A stretch of 9,861 nt of DNA from Bacillota bacterium. GTDB lineage: Bacteria; Bacillota; Bacilli; Bacillales_B; DSM-18226. The stretch spans positions 1 to 9,861 of the forward strand of contig JAUZQA010000105.1 in assembly GCA_030705665.1 (NCBI GenBank), given 5' to 3'. Positions within the stretch are counted from its first letter, which is position 1. Each line of letters begins with the position of its first letter. The position numbers were made by a program, and so were the translations under genes. The notes under the pieces were generated by a model. The model did not search any database and was not told where the DNA came from. It saw nothing but the letters and a program-made list of their open reading frames with translations. Shown here one piece after another: positions 1 through 6,069 of this stretch.

Positions 1-342
1 AATAGAGTGGTGATGGTAGGAGATGGTATTAATGATGCTCCTGCATTAACAGTTGCGGATGTGGGAATCGCGATCGGGACGGGTTCTGATATTGCCATTG
101 AATCAGCAGATATCACGGTTATTACCGGTGATTTACATCGAGTTGTTGATGCGATCAAAATTAGTAAAAAAACCATCATCAATATAAAGCAAAATTTCCT
201 TTGGGCATTTTTATATAATATTTTTATGATCCCGTTTGCCATGTTTGGTTTATTGGCTCCTTGGGTGGCAGGAGCAGCCATGGCTTTCAGCTCTGTGTCT
301 GTTATCTTAAACTCGTTAAGATTAAAAAAAGTAAAAGTTTAA
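1..342 (+). CDS. copA: Copper-exporting P-type ATPase CopA, C-terminal end (partial)
   Basis: The 5' end lies outside the window; the frame is open from base 1 and about 113 residues are visible. The first residues carry the hinge motif [12 protein letters not shown] that closes the P domain of P-type ATPases and binds the magnesium/phosphate site. Two membrane helices follow. They contain the YN pair (in FLYNIF) and the MxxSS motif (in MAFSSVSV), which form the Cu(I) site in the last helices of P1B-1 ATPases. The basic tail SLRLKKVKV is a normal CopA ending, so the 3' end looks intact. By family the protein exports cytoplasmic Cu(I) using ATP. A silver/copper pump of the same class cannot be excluded. 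The upstream partners (copZ, csoR) would lie left of the window. Confidence 0.88.
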   Translation, partial: NRVVMVGDGINDAPALTVADVGIAIGTGSDIAIESADITVITGDLHRVVDAIKISKKTIINIKQNFLWAFLYNIFMIPFAMFGLLAPWVAGAAMAFSSVSVILNSLRLKKVKV

Positions 343-406
343 GCCATTTTTTAAAACAAAGCAGAAGAAATAAATAATAATCAGTGTTTATAATTTTATT
401 TCCAAT

Positions 407-431
407 GGGAAAACTATCTTTGCGTGAATTT
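407..431 (+). repeat. Gapped direct repeat, copy 1
   Basis: GGGAAAACTA, then five bases (TCTTT), then GCGTGAATTT. Both ten-base halves recur exactly at 606-625, where they are contiguous; one T preceding the left half is also shared. This copy lies between the copA stop and the terminator. Function is unknown. Confidence 0.6.
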
Positions 432-459
432 TAGTGACACGTAGAACTAGGACACGGAG

Positions 460-492
460 CCCCAATGATATTCGTTGGGGTTTTTCTTTTTT
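460..492 (+). terminator. Rho-independent terminator downstream of copA
   Basis: A 9-bp stem (CCCCAATGA paired with TCGTTGGGG, one T-G wobble) with a TAT loop occupies 460-480. It is followed by a T tract, TTTTTCTTTTTT, at 481-492. It lies 118 bases after the copA stop codon, so it probably ends the copA transcript, or a short RNA starting in between. Confidence 0.85.
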
Positions 493-519
493 GTAATTAC
501 ATATCGGTTAAACTATATT
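491..519 (+). promoter_or_regulatory. Candidate sigma-A promoter of the ABC importer genes
   Basis: The -35 box is TTGTAA (491-496), the spacer is 17 bases and the -10 box is TATATT (514-519). The -35 box uses the last two T bases of the preceding terminator. A transcript would begin near 526 and have a leader of about 140 bases before the ATG at 669. This is inferred from the boxes only. Confidence 0.5.
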
Positions 520-605
520 TAAAATGAGTCCACTTTTTGCTGTATCCCTAGAAAATTAGTATCTAGCTGCCTTCAATATACAAATATTTAAGAAGCTTTT
601 ATGGT

Positions 606-628
606 GGGAAAACTAGCGTGAATTTCAC
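606..628 (+). repeat. Direct repeat copy 2 with a small palindrome
   Basis: GGGAAAACTAGCGTGAATTT at 606-625 repeats the two halves seen at 407-431, here without the five-base insert. Its right part merges into the palindrome GTGAA-T-TTCAC at 618-628, which copy 1 lacks. It lies in the presumed leader of the ABC importer genes, about 40 bases before the start codon, so it could be an operator for a local regulator. No regulator gene is visible nearby. Confidence 0.5.
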
Positions 629-657
629 TATAAAAATATTGTAAACAAGAATGAAAT

Positions 658-664
658 GGAGAGG
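658..664 (+). promoter_or_regulatory. Ribosome binding site deciding the start at 669
   Basis: GGAGAGG lies four bases before the ATG at 669. It falls inside the 18-base extension that a start at 651 would add, which argues for the shorter protein. Confidence 0.7.
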
Positions 665-668
665 TAAA

Positions 669-1622
669 ATGATTCGATTTGAACAAGTATCGAAACAGTT
701 TCCTAATGGGACCTTTGCCGTAAAGTCATTAGATTTAGAGATAAGGAAGGGTGAATTTTTCGTTTTAATCGGTCCAAGTGGATCCGGAAAGACAACCACG
801 TTAAAAATGATTAATCGCCTCATTGAATTGTCAAAAGGCTGGGTTTGGATAAATGAAAGGAAAATAAGCGACTATGATATCAATGAACTTCGTTGGAATA
901 TAGGCTATGTCCTGCAGCAAATTGCCCTTTTTCCGCATATGACAATCGCTGAAAATATTGCTATTGTACCGGAATTGAAAAATTGGGACAAAGAAAAGAT
1001 AACTGCGCGTGTTGACGATTTACTAAATATGGTTGGACTTGACCCCAAAGAATATCGAAATCGTAAACCAAGCGAACTTTCAGGTGGACAACAGCAACGA
1101 GTAGGTGTCATAAGAGCCTTAGCCGCAGACCCTGAAATCCTATTGATGGACGAACCGTTTAGTGCTCTTGATCCATTTAGCCGGGAAAAACTGCAGGATG
1201 ATATGCTTGAAATTCAACAAAAATTGAAAAAAACGATTGTTTTTGTCACACATGATATGCAGGAAGCCTTGAAGCTGGGAGATCGTATTTGTTTGATGAA
1301 TGATGGGGAAATCGTTCAGGCAGGAACTCCACACGAATTCATAACCAATCCTGCTAATGATTTTGTTCGTGAATTTGTTGGAGGGCGGAAATTATCGATT
1401 CATTTGAATGAACTGATCACACTGGTTCCCGAAGGACACTCATTGTCCGAAATGAAAAGTATTTCTTTATCAACCCCAGTCGCTGAGGCATTAGAGCAAT
1501 TAGCATCGCTGGAACAAATTGCGGTCGAGGACAATGGAAAACTACTAGGATTCATTAGTCAGCAAAATGCTCTTAAAGTTATATCTCAATATATGAGGGA
1601 AGGAGAGCAAATTCATGAATAA
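669..1622 (+). CDS. ABC importer ATPase, OpuCA/OpuFA/EgtUA family
   Basis: This is the 317-residue ATP-hydrolysing subunit of a compatible-solute-type ABC importer, on the cytoplasmic face of the membrane. Visible motifs are Walker A GPSGSGKT (35-42), Q-loop QQ (83-84), signature LSGGQ (137-141), Walker B ILLMDEP (157-163) and H-loop His195. The wording around them (KMINRLIE, QQIALFPHMTI, GVIRALAA) is typical of the OpuAA/OpuBA/OpuCA branch. The tail (about 243-317) is only long enough for one CBS-like segment, whereas OpuAA/OpuCA usually carry a tandem pair. I chose the ATG at 669 because GGAGAGG lies just upstream (658-664); the earlier in-frame ATG at 651 has no ribosome site. The end overlaps the next gene by 8 bases, so the two are translationally coupled. 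The substrate could be glycine betaine-like or ergothioneine-like. Confidence 0.9.
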   Translation: MIRFEQVSKQFPNGTFAVKSLDLEIRKGEFFVLIGPSGSGKTTTLKMINRLIELSKGWVWINERKISDYDINELRWNIGYVLQQIALFPHMTIAENIAIVPELKNWDKEKITARVDDLLNMVGLDPKEYRNRKPSELSGGQQQRVGVIRALAADPEILLMDEPFSALDPFSREKLQDDMLEIQQKLKKTIVFVTHDMQEALKLGDRICLMNDGEIVQAGTPHEFITNPANDFVREFVGGRKLSIHLNELITLVPEGHSLSEMKSISLSTPVAEALEQLASLEQIAVEDNGKLLGFISQQNALKVISQYMREGEQIHE

Positions 1623-3144
1623 TATGTTAAGTGTATTTTCAGCCAGGAAGGGTCAGCTTTTCACCGCCCTCATTCAACATGTTGAAATATCACTAATCGC
1701 TCTCTTTTTCTCATTAATCATTGCGATACCATTAGGGATTTATTTAACCCGTAAACAAAGAATGGCGGAATATATCATTGGTATTACTGGAGTATTGCAA
1801 ACCATTCCTTCTTTAGCCCTGTTGGGTCTGTTGATTCCGCTTTTTGGAATAGGAACGGTTCCTGCTGTTATTGCGTTGGTCGCATATGCGCTGCTTCCCC
1901 TTTTGCGTAATACCTATACAGGAATTAAAGAGATCGATCCCTCCCTTTTAGAAGCTGCAAGCGCGATGGGAATGAACAGAAGAAAAAGGCTAATAAAAAT
2001 CGAGCTTCCTTTAGCGATGCCTGTCATCATGGCAGGTATCCGAACAGCGACTATTTTCATTATCGGCACAGCAACCATTGCAGCATTGATCGGTGCTGGC
2101 GGCTTAGGAGATATTATCTTATTGGGAATAGACAGAAATGATTATTCTCTCGTGGTACTGGGAGCTGTACCATCCGCACTTTTAGCGATTATTTTTGACC
2201 TTTTGCTCCGAAGACTTGAAAGCATTTCTTTTAAAAAAATAATAGTATCATCTGGCGCTTTTGCTCTGGTTATCATTCTAATCATTGGTTCGATGATTGC
2301 TCCCACCTTTCTTCATAAAGGCGGACAAAAGACGATAGTGATAGCTGGCAAGTTGGGGCCAGAACCAGAAATTCTCGACAATATGTATAAATTGCTTATA
2401 GAAGAAAACACAGACTTGAAGGTGAAATTGAGGACAGGATTAGGCGATACAACCTTTGTTTTTAATGCACTAAAATCGAAGGATATTGATATGTATCCGG
2501 AATTTTCGGGAACCGTCATTACCGATTTACTCAAAGAAAACCCGATAAATACAAATAGCAAGGATGTATTTTCACAGGCGAAAGCAGGCGCGGCAAAAAA
2601 ATTGAATATGACTCTATTAAACCCTATGCAATTTAATGATACATACGCATTAGCAGTTCCAGAAAGTTTTGCCAAACAATATCATCTGAAAAAAATATCG
2701 GATCTCGTTAAAGTCGAGCAATATATAACAGCAGGATTCGATCCTGAATTTGCAGATCGAAAAGATGGATATCCTGGATTGACACAAAAATATGGATTAC
2801 ATTTCAACATTGTGACCATGGACCCGTCCGTTCGGTATCATGCCATTCAAACAGGCAAAGTAAATCTTATGGATGCTTATTCAACGGATGGTGAACTGCA
2901 AAAGTACCATTTAATTGCACTTGAAGATGACCAGCATTTCTTCCCGCCATATCAAGGGGCTCCTTTATTGCGAAACGAAACCATTCAAAAATATCCGGAG
3001 ATTGAAGCAGCATTGAACAAGCTGGCTGGAAAGATTACAGACAGCCAAATGCAAAGAATGAATTATGAGGTCGGTGTTAAAGGCATGAGTGCTGAAGCCG
3101 TTGCTAAAGATTTCTTAACAAAGCAAGGCCTCCTGAAAAAATAA
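1615..3144 (+). CDS. Fused ABC permease/substrate-binding protein (OpuFB/EgtUBC architecture)
   Basis: The 509-residue protein joins two normally separate importer parts. Residues about 20-200 are a permease domain with several membrane helices and the EAA loop starting EAASAMG (113-119), which docks on the ATPase. A further helix (about 208-232) leads to an extracytoplasmic type II binding domain (about 240-509) that has no lipoprotein signal of its own. The binding domain shows family blocks such as DMYPEFSGT (292-300), FNDTYALAV (340-348), DAYSTD (420-425) and FFPPYQGAP (442-450). Fusions like this are known in OpuF (betaines, DMSP), Listeria BilE and the ergothioneine importer EgtU. The binding domain contains no tryptophan, which I take as mild evidence against a Trp-built betaine cage. 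The ATG at 1615 follows AAGGAG (1600-1605). Importer class is sure; substrate is not. Confidence 0.88.
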   Translation: MNNMLSVFSARKGQLFTALIQHVEISLIALFFSLIIAIPLGIYLTRKQRMAEYIIGITGVLQTIPSLALLGLLIPLFGIGTVPAVIALVAYALLPLLRNTYTGIKEIDPSLLEAASAMGMNRRKRLIKIELPLAMPVIMAGIRTATIFIIGTATIAALIGAGGLGDIILLGIDRNDYSLVVLGAVPSALLAIIFDLLLRRLESISFKKIIVSSGAFALVIILIIGSMIAPTFLHKGGQKTIVIAGKLGPEPEILDNMYKLLIEENTDLKVKLRTGLGDTTFVFNALKSKDIDMYPEFSGTVITDLLKENPINTNSKDVFSQAKAGAAKKLNMTLLNPMQFNDTYALAVPESFAKQYHLKKISDLVKVEQYITAGFDPEFADRKDGYPGLTQKYGLHFNIVTMDPSVRYHAIQTGKVNLMDAYSTDGELQKYHLIALEDDQHFFPPYQGAPLLRNETIQKYPEIEAALNKLAGKITDSQMQRMNYEVGVKGMSAEAVAKDFLTKQGLLKK

Positions 3145-3212
3145 TGATGTAACAACGATAGGATATTCTTAGAAGGGCATATTTGGAGTAAATTCTAATA
3201 TGAGGTGAGGAA
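3145..3212. other. Short gap between importer and MFS gene, no terminator seen
   Basis: These 68 AT-rich bases begin with a second stop (TGA directly after TAA). They contain no hairpin followed by T bases and no convincing -35/-10 pair. They end in the ribosome site of the next gene. Co-transcription of the three genes is therefore likely. Confidence 0.4.
3202..3208 (+). promoter_or_regulatory. Ribosome binding site of the MFS gene
   Basis: GAGGTGA matches seven consecutive bases of the AAGGAGGTGA ideal and sits four bases before the ATG at 3213. It supports that start over the in-frame ATG codons at 3237 and 3255. Confidence 0.7.
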
Positions 3213-4400
3213 ATGGATCCCAATTCTAGAACCAAAATGAAAAGGATTTTTACAATGAATCCGATTATTGTTGCACTCGGTTTTATTAGTTTATTTACCG
3301 ATCTCTCCAGTAATATGATTGTTCCGATTTTGCCGTTGTATCTTACGAGTGTACTACATGTTCAGACAACTTCCATCGGAATTATCGAGGGGATCGCCGA
3401 AAGTACAGCCAGTGTTTTAAAATTATTTTCGGGTTGGATTACTGATCGGGTAGGTAAATATAAGCTGTTGATGCTGGCTGGGTACGGGTTATCAAATTTA
3501 ACTAAACCACTATTTGCCTTAAGTGGATCATGGGGACAGGTGCTTCTTGTTCGATTTTCTGATCGTATTGGTAAAGGTATTCGTACATCCCCGCGAGATG
3601 TATTGGTTGCTAATTCCACTACAAAAGAAGATCGGGGCAAGGCCTTTGGGTTTCGTCGGGCGATGGATGCTTTAGGGGCGGCACTGGGCCCTCTGGTTGC
3701 TTTTGGTATACTTGCTTTGTCCATGAATAATTATCGCCTTGTGTTCTGGTTATCGGTTATTCCAGGGATTTTGGCCATTATACTTATAATTTTTTTCTTG
3801 AATTTTAAGGAGACAACTGGAACGGGAAACCAAGCAAAACCTCTCAAGATTGGTTTTGAAAATGTAAATAAACGTTTTATCTGGTTTTCTTTAGTTGCAA
3901 CCCTGTTTACTGTCGGGAATTTTTCTGATGCGTTTCTTTCTCTTCGTGCACTAGACACTGGGATGCGCCCGGCATTAATCCCGCTTGCTTTTTTTACTTT
4001 AAATATAGTCAGCAGTATTTTTTCCATTCCAGTAGGTATGTTATCTGATCGGCTTGGCCGGCGGCCAGTCTTAATTTCTGGATTTATTATTTTTGCATTG
4101 ATTTATTTTGGCTTTGGAATGGCAAAAAGCGTTGTTTGGATTTGGGTGTTATTTATCTTTTATGGACTCTACTATGCGTTTACCGAAGGGATCCAAAAAG
4201 CATATATCGCTGATATTGTACCAGAGGGTCAAAGAGGAACTGCGATGGGGACATATAACGCGTTGACAGGAATCGCTGCATTACCGGCCAGTATTATGGC
4301 GGGATTATTATGGCAGCATTTTGGACCATTTGTTGCGTTTAGCACAAGCAGTATTATTGCCATTATCGCTGCACTTTTAATGATTCTATTTCGTATTTAA
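3213..4400 (+). CDS. Major facilitator superfamily transporter, substrate unknown
   Basis: The 395-residue protein is very hydrophobic and consistent with 12 membrane helices in two halves. The MFS loop motif occurs in both: GWITDRVGKYK (74-84) after helix 2 and GMLSDRLGRRP (275-285) after helix 8. A distinctive block, RFSDRIGKGIRTSPRD (114-129), and the later FTEGIQKAYIAD (323-334) resemble a widespread prokaryotic MFS group that I recall as MJ1317-like, often loosely annotated as a multidrug or tetracycline efflux protein. By motif A type, proton-coupled export is plausible but unproven. It lies 68 bases after the ABC importer genes and is probably in their transcript. It ends at a hairpin shared with the convergent purine permease. 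Family certain; function not known. Confidence 0.85.
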   Translation: MDPNSRTKMKRIFTMNPIIVALGFISLFTDLSSNMIVPILPLYLTSVLHVQTTSIGIIEGIAESTASVLKLFSGWITDRVGKYKLLMLAGYGLSNLTKPLFALSGSWGQVLLVRFSDRIGKGIRTSPRDVLVANSTTKEDRGKAFGFRRAMDALGAALGPLVAFGILALSMNNYRLVFWLSVIPGILAIILIIFFLNFKETTGTGNQAKPLKIGFENVNKRFIWFSLVATLFTVGNFSDAFLSLRALDTGMRPALIPLAFFTLNIVSSIFSIPVGMLSDRLGRRPVLISGFIIFALIYFGFGMAKSVVWIWVLFIFYGLYYAFTEGIQKAYIADIVPEGQRGTAMGTYNALTGIAALPASIMAGLLWQHFGPFVAFSTSSIIAIIAALLMILFRI

Positions 4401-4425
4401 AGAATTATCAATATCTATAAATGAA

Positions 4426-4453
4426 AACAAGCGGGGGTTTTCCCTCGCTTGTT
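4426..4453. terminator. Hairpin between convergent genes, probable bidirectional terminator
   Basis: A 12-bp stem (AACAAGCGGGGG paired with CCCTCGCTTGTT, one G-T wobble) has a TTTT loop. It lies 25 bases after the MFS stop and 46 bases after the end of the minus-strand permease. T-rich tracts are modest: TCTGTTGC follows on the plus side and TTTCATTT on the minus side. It is likely to stop transcription from both sides, better on the minus strand. Confidence 0.75.
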
Positions 4454-4499
4454 CTGTTGCTATCTTTGATATGAAGTGTACATGAGACAAGCAGCAGCC

Positions 4500-5801
4500 T
4501 TAACCTTGTAAAAAGGCCAACTGACAGAAAAATAATATGGCAAATACATATACAAGAGGGTGAACTTCGCGCCACTTTCCTTTTACGATTTTTAAAATAG
4601 GCCAGGAAATAAACCCTAGAGCAATTCCAGTTGAGATACTGGAGGTCAATGGCATACTCAAGATTACTAAAAATGCCGGGAAAGCTTCATCTAGCTGGTC
4701 CCATTGGACACGCGCAATTGTCCCCATCATAAGACTTCCGACAATGATTAATGAAGGAGCAGTAATCGCCGAAACCCCTGAAATAGCACCAACCAAAGGA
4801 CTGAAAAATGCCGAAGCCAAAAAAAGAATTGCGACTACGAGCGATGTCAATCCTGTTCTTCCTCCTGCAGCAACCCCACTAGTTGATTCAATAAAAGCAG
4901 TAGTTGGACTTGTCCCAAAAATAGCACCAATGGTGGTCGCAAATGAATCGGAAAGAAGTGCCCTGTTTGCTCTTGGCAGAGTATTTCCTTTCATCAGCCC
5001 GGCCTGTTCTGCAACACCAATCATAGTTCCTGTTGTATCAAAAATGGTTACTAATAAAAAGGAAAACACAACAGAATAAAGACTATGGGCAATGACGAGA
5101 CCAAATGCATGAAACGGATTTGTGATAATAAGCCCCTCAGGTAGTGAAGGCAGCGAAATAACCCCTTTGTGGAAGGAAAGCTGGCCAGATAAAGCGGCGA
5201 TAATCCCAGTAAAAATCATTCCGAAAAACATCGCACCACTAACTCTGAAGCTCATGAGAATTAAAGTTATAAAAAGCCCAGCTAGTGACAGAAGGACCGA
5301 AGGACTATGCAGGTTTCCAAGTCCAACAAGATTTTCTGGGTTTTTTACAATAATTCCAGACATTTTAAGACCGATAAAAGCAATAAACAAACCGATTCCT
5401 GCTGAGATTCCATGCTTTAAATTTTCAGGGATGGCTAGAATTAGTTTTTCTCGAAAAGGTGTTAAAGAAAGAATCAGAAAGATAATACCAGCGACAAAAA
5501 CTGCAGCAAAAGCAGTTTCATAGTTTATATTTCCATGATGACCCACTACGGAGTATGCAAAATAAGCATTCAACCCCATTCCGGGTGCAATGGCAATCGG
5601 ATAATTGGCAAACAGTGCCATCCATAAAGTACCAATGGCAGCGGCAATAATTGTAGCTGAAAACACCTGTGGGAACGGCACACCCGCACTGGATAAAACA
5701 ACAGGGTTTACAACAACAATATAAACCATTGTTAAGAAGGTAGTAATTCCCGCAATGACCTCTGTTTTGACATTAGTTTGGTTTTCTTTAAGCTTAAACA
5801 A
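4500..5801 (-). CDS. pbuO: NCS2-family purine permease, PbuO-like
   Basis: The 433-residue integral membrane protein belongs to the AzgA/PbuG/PbuO branch of nucleobase permeases, which import hypoxanthine, guanine or related purines with protons. Recognisable blocks are FLTMVYIVVVNP (22-33), NYPIAIAPGMGLNAYFA (66-82) between the first helices, FDTTGTMIGVAEQ (254-266) and the signature GTSPTTAFIESTSG (296-309). The length matches the family. The start is a TTG at 5801-5799, chosen because a strong GGAGGTC lies seven bases ahead and no in-frame ATG exists upstream. I prefer PbuO to PbuG on the opening sequence, the absence of any purine riboswitch in the short leader, and the PurR boxes over its promoter; pbuO is a known PurR-regulon gene in B. 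subtilis. Transport specificity is inferred from family only. Confidence 0.9.
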   Translation of the reverse strand: MFKLKENQTNVKTEVIAGITTFLTMVYIVVVNPVVLSSAGVPFPQVFSATIIAAAIGTLWMALFANYPIAIAPGMGLNAYFAYSVVGHHGNINYETAFAAVFVAGIIFLILSLTPFREKLILAIPENLKHGISAGIGLFIAFIGLKMSGIIVKNPENLVGLGNLHSPSVLLSLAGLFITLILMSFRVSGAMFFGMIFTGIIAALSGQLSFHKGVISLPSLPEGLIITNPFHAFGLVIAHSLYSVVFSFLLVTIFDTTGTMIGVAEQAGLMKGNTLPRANRALLSDSFATTIGAIFGTSPTTAFIESTSGVAAGGRTGLTSLVVAILFLASAFFSPLVGAISGVSAITAPSLIIVGSLMMGTIARVQWDQLDEAFPAFLVILSMPLTSSISTGIALGFISWPILKIVKGKWREVHPLVYVFAILFFCQLAFLQG

Positions 5802-5806
5802 ATGAT

Positions 5807-5813
5807 GACCTCC
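5807..5813 (-). promoter_or_regulatory. Ribosome binding site for the TTG start of the purine permease
   Basis: Read on the minus strand it is GGAGGTC. The GGAGG core is seven bases from the TTG codon at 5801. Its strength justifies a non-ATG start. Confidence 0.75.
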
Positions 5814-5814
5814 A

Positions 5815-5858
5815 AAAAACGAACATTATAAAAACACCTAATAATAATATTCGTTTTT
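5815..5858 (-). promoter_or_regulatory. PurR operator: two inverted PurBoxes
   Basis: AAAAACGAACATT (5815-5827) and AATATTCGTTTTT (5846-5858) form an inverted repeat with arms differing at one position and an 18-base gap. From memory, the B. subtilis PurBox consensus is AWWWCCGAACWWT, used as two inverted copies about 16-17 bases apart. The first arm differs from it at one base and the second arm at two. One box overlaps the -10 element and spacer of the permease promoter; the other lies just downstream of the predicted transcript start. This is the expected position for a repressor released by PRPP when purines are scarce. Confidence 0.7.
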
Positions 5859-5872
5859 ATTCAGTTTTTCAA
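5844..5872 (-). promoter_or_regulatory. Sigma-A promoter of the purine permease gene
   Basis: On the minus strand the -35 box is TTGAAA (5872-5867), the spacer is 17 bases and the -10 box is TATTAT (5849-5844). Each box is one base off consensus. Transcription would start near 5837, giving a leader of only about 36 bases, too short for a riboswitch. Confidence 0.65.
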
Positions 5873-5971
5873 TCTATATTTCTAATAAAATTTGCTGCTG
5901 ATACTTTAAATTTTTTAGGCATTAAAGGAAGAATTTAACTGTTCATAAAAAGTAAATGATATCAAATAAAT

Positions 5972-6000
5972 TTGGGGAAATTAACAAATTGTATTATAAT
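5972..6000 (+). promoter_or_regulatory. Candidate sigma-A promoter of the alcohol dehydrogenase operon
   Basis: A perfect -10 box TATAAT (5995-6000) is preceded, after 17 bases, by a poor -35 box TTGGGG (5972-5977). The leader would be about 63 bases and contains a weak AT-only inverted repeat, ATTAA-GCAA-TTAAT (6025-6038). The weak -35 suggests an activator or low expression. No -24/-12 sigma-54 element was found in this intergenic region. Confidence 0.45.
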
Positions 6001-6069
6001 TAGAAATAATCTGACATTTAGCGAATTAAGCAATTAATGATTTAACGATAAAAACGATAGGTGATCATT

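Noticed and set aside
651..668. Earlier in-frame ATG for the importer ATPase
   Set aside because: No ribosome site precedes it, and the GGAGAGG serving the ATG at 669 lies within this extension.
2313..2675. Minus-strand open frame opposite the binding domain
   Set aside because: It is a shadow of the strongly conserved plus-strand domain, without a ribosome site.
3362..4027. Minus-strand open frames opposite the MFS gene
   Set aside because: Their composition mirrors the complementary transporter codons; no start signals or family motifs.
4109..4124. Sigma-54-like element TGGC-N7-TGGCA
   Set aside because: It lies inside the MFS coding region, differs from consensus at key bases and has no gene start near it.
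5122..5523. Plus-strand open frame opposite the purine permease
   Set aside because: It is antisense to a clear membrane protein gene and has no ribosome site or recognisable domain.
5825..5830. Perfect TATAAT on the minus strand as permease -10 box
   Set aside because: No -35 box lies at 16-18 bases, and the transcript would start almost on the ribosome site. The pair at 5844-5872 is better.
5802..5960. Purine riboswitch before the purine permease
   Set aside because: The predicted leader is only about 36 bases and I see no conserved riboswitch core. PurR boxes explain the regulation.
6061..6069. GTG start for the alcohol dehydrogenase
   Set aside because: This GTG is part of the AGGTGAT ribosome site of the ATG at 6070, and nothing like a ribosome site precedes it.
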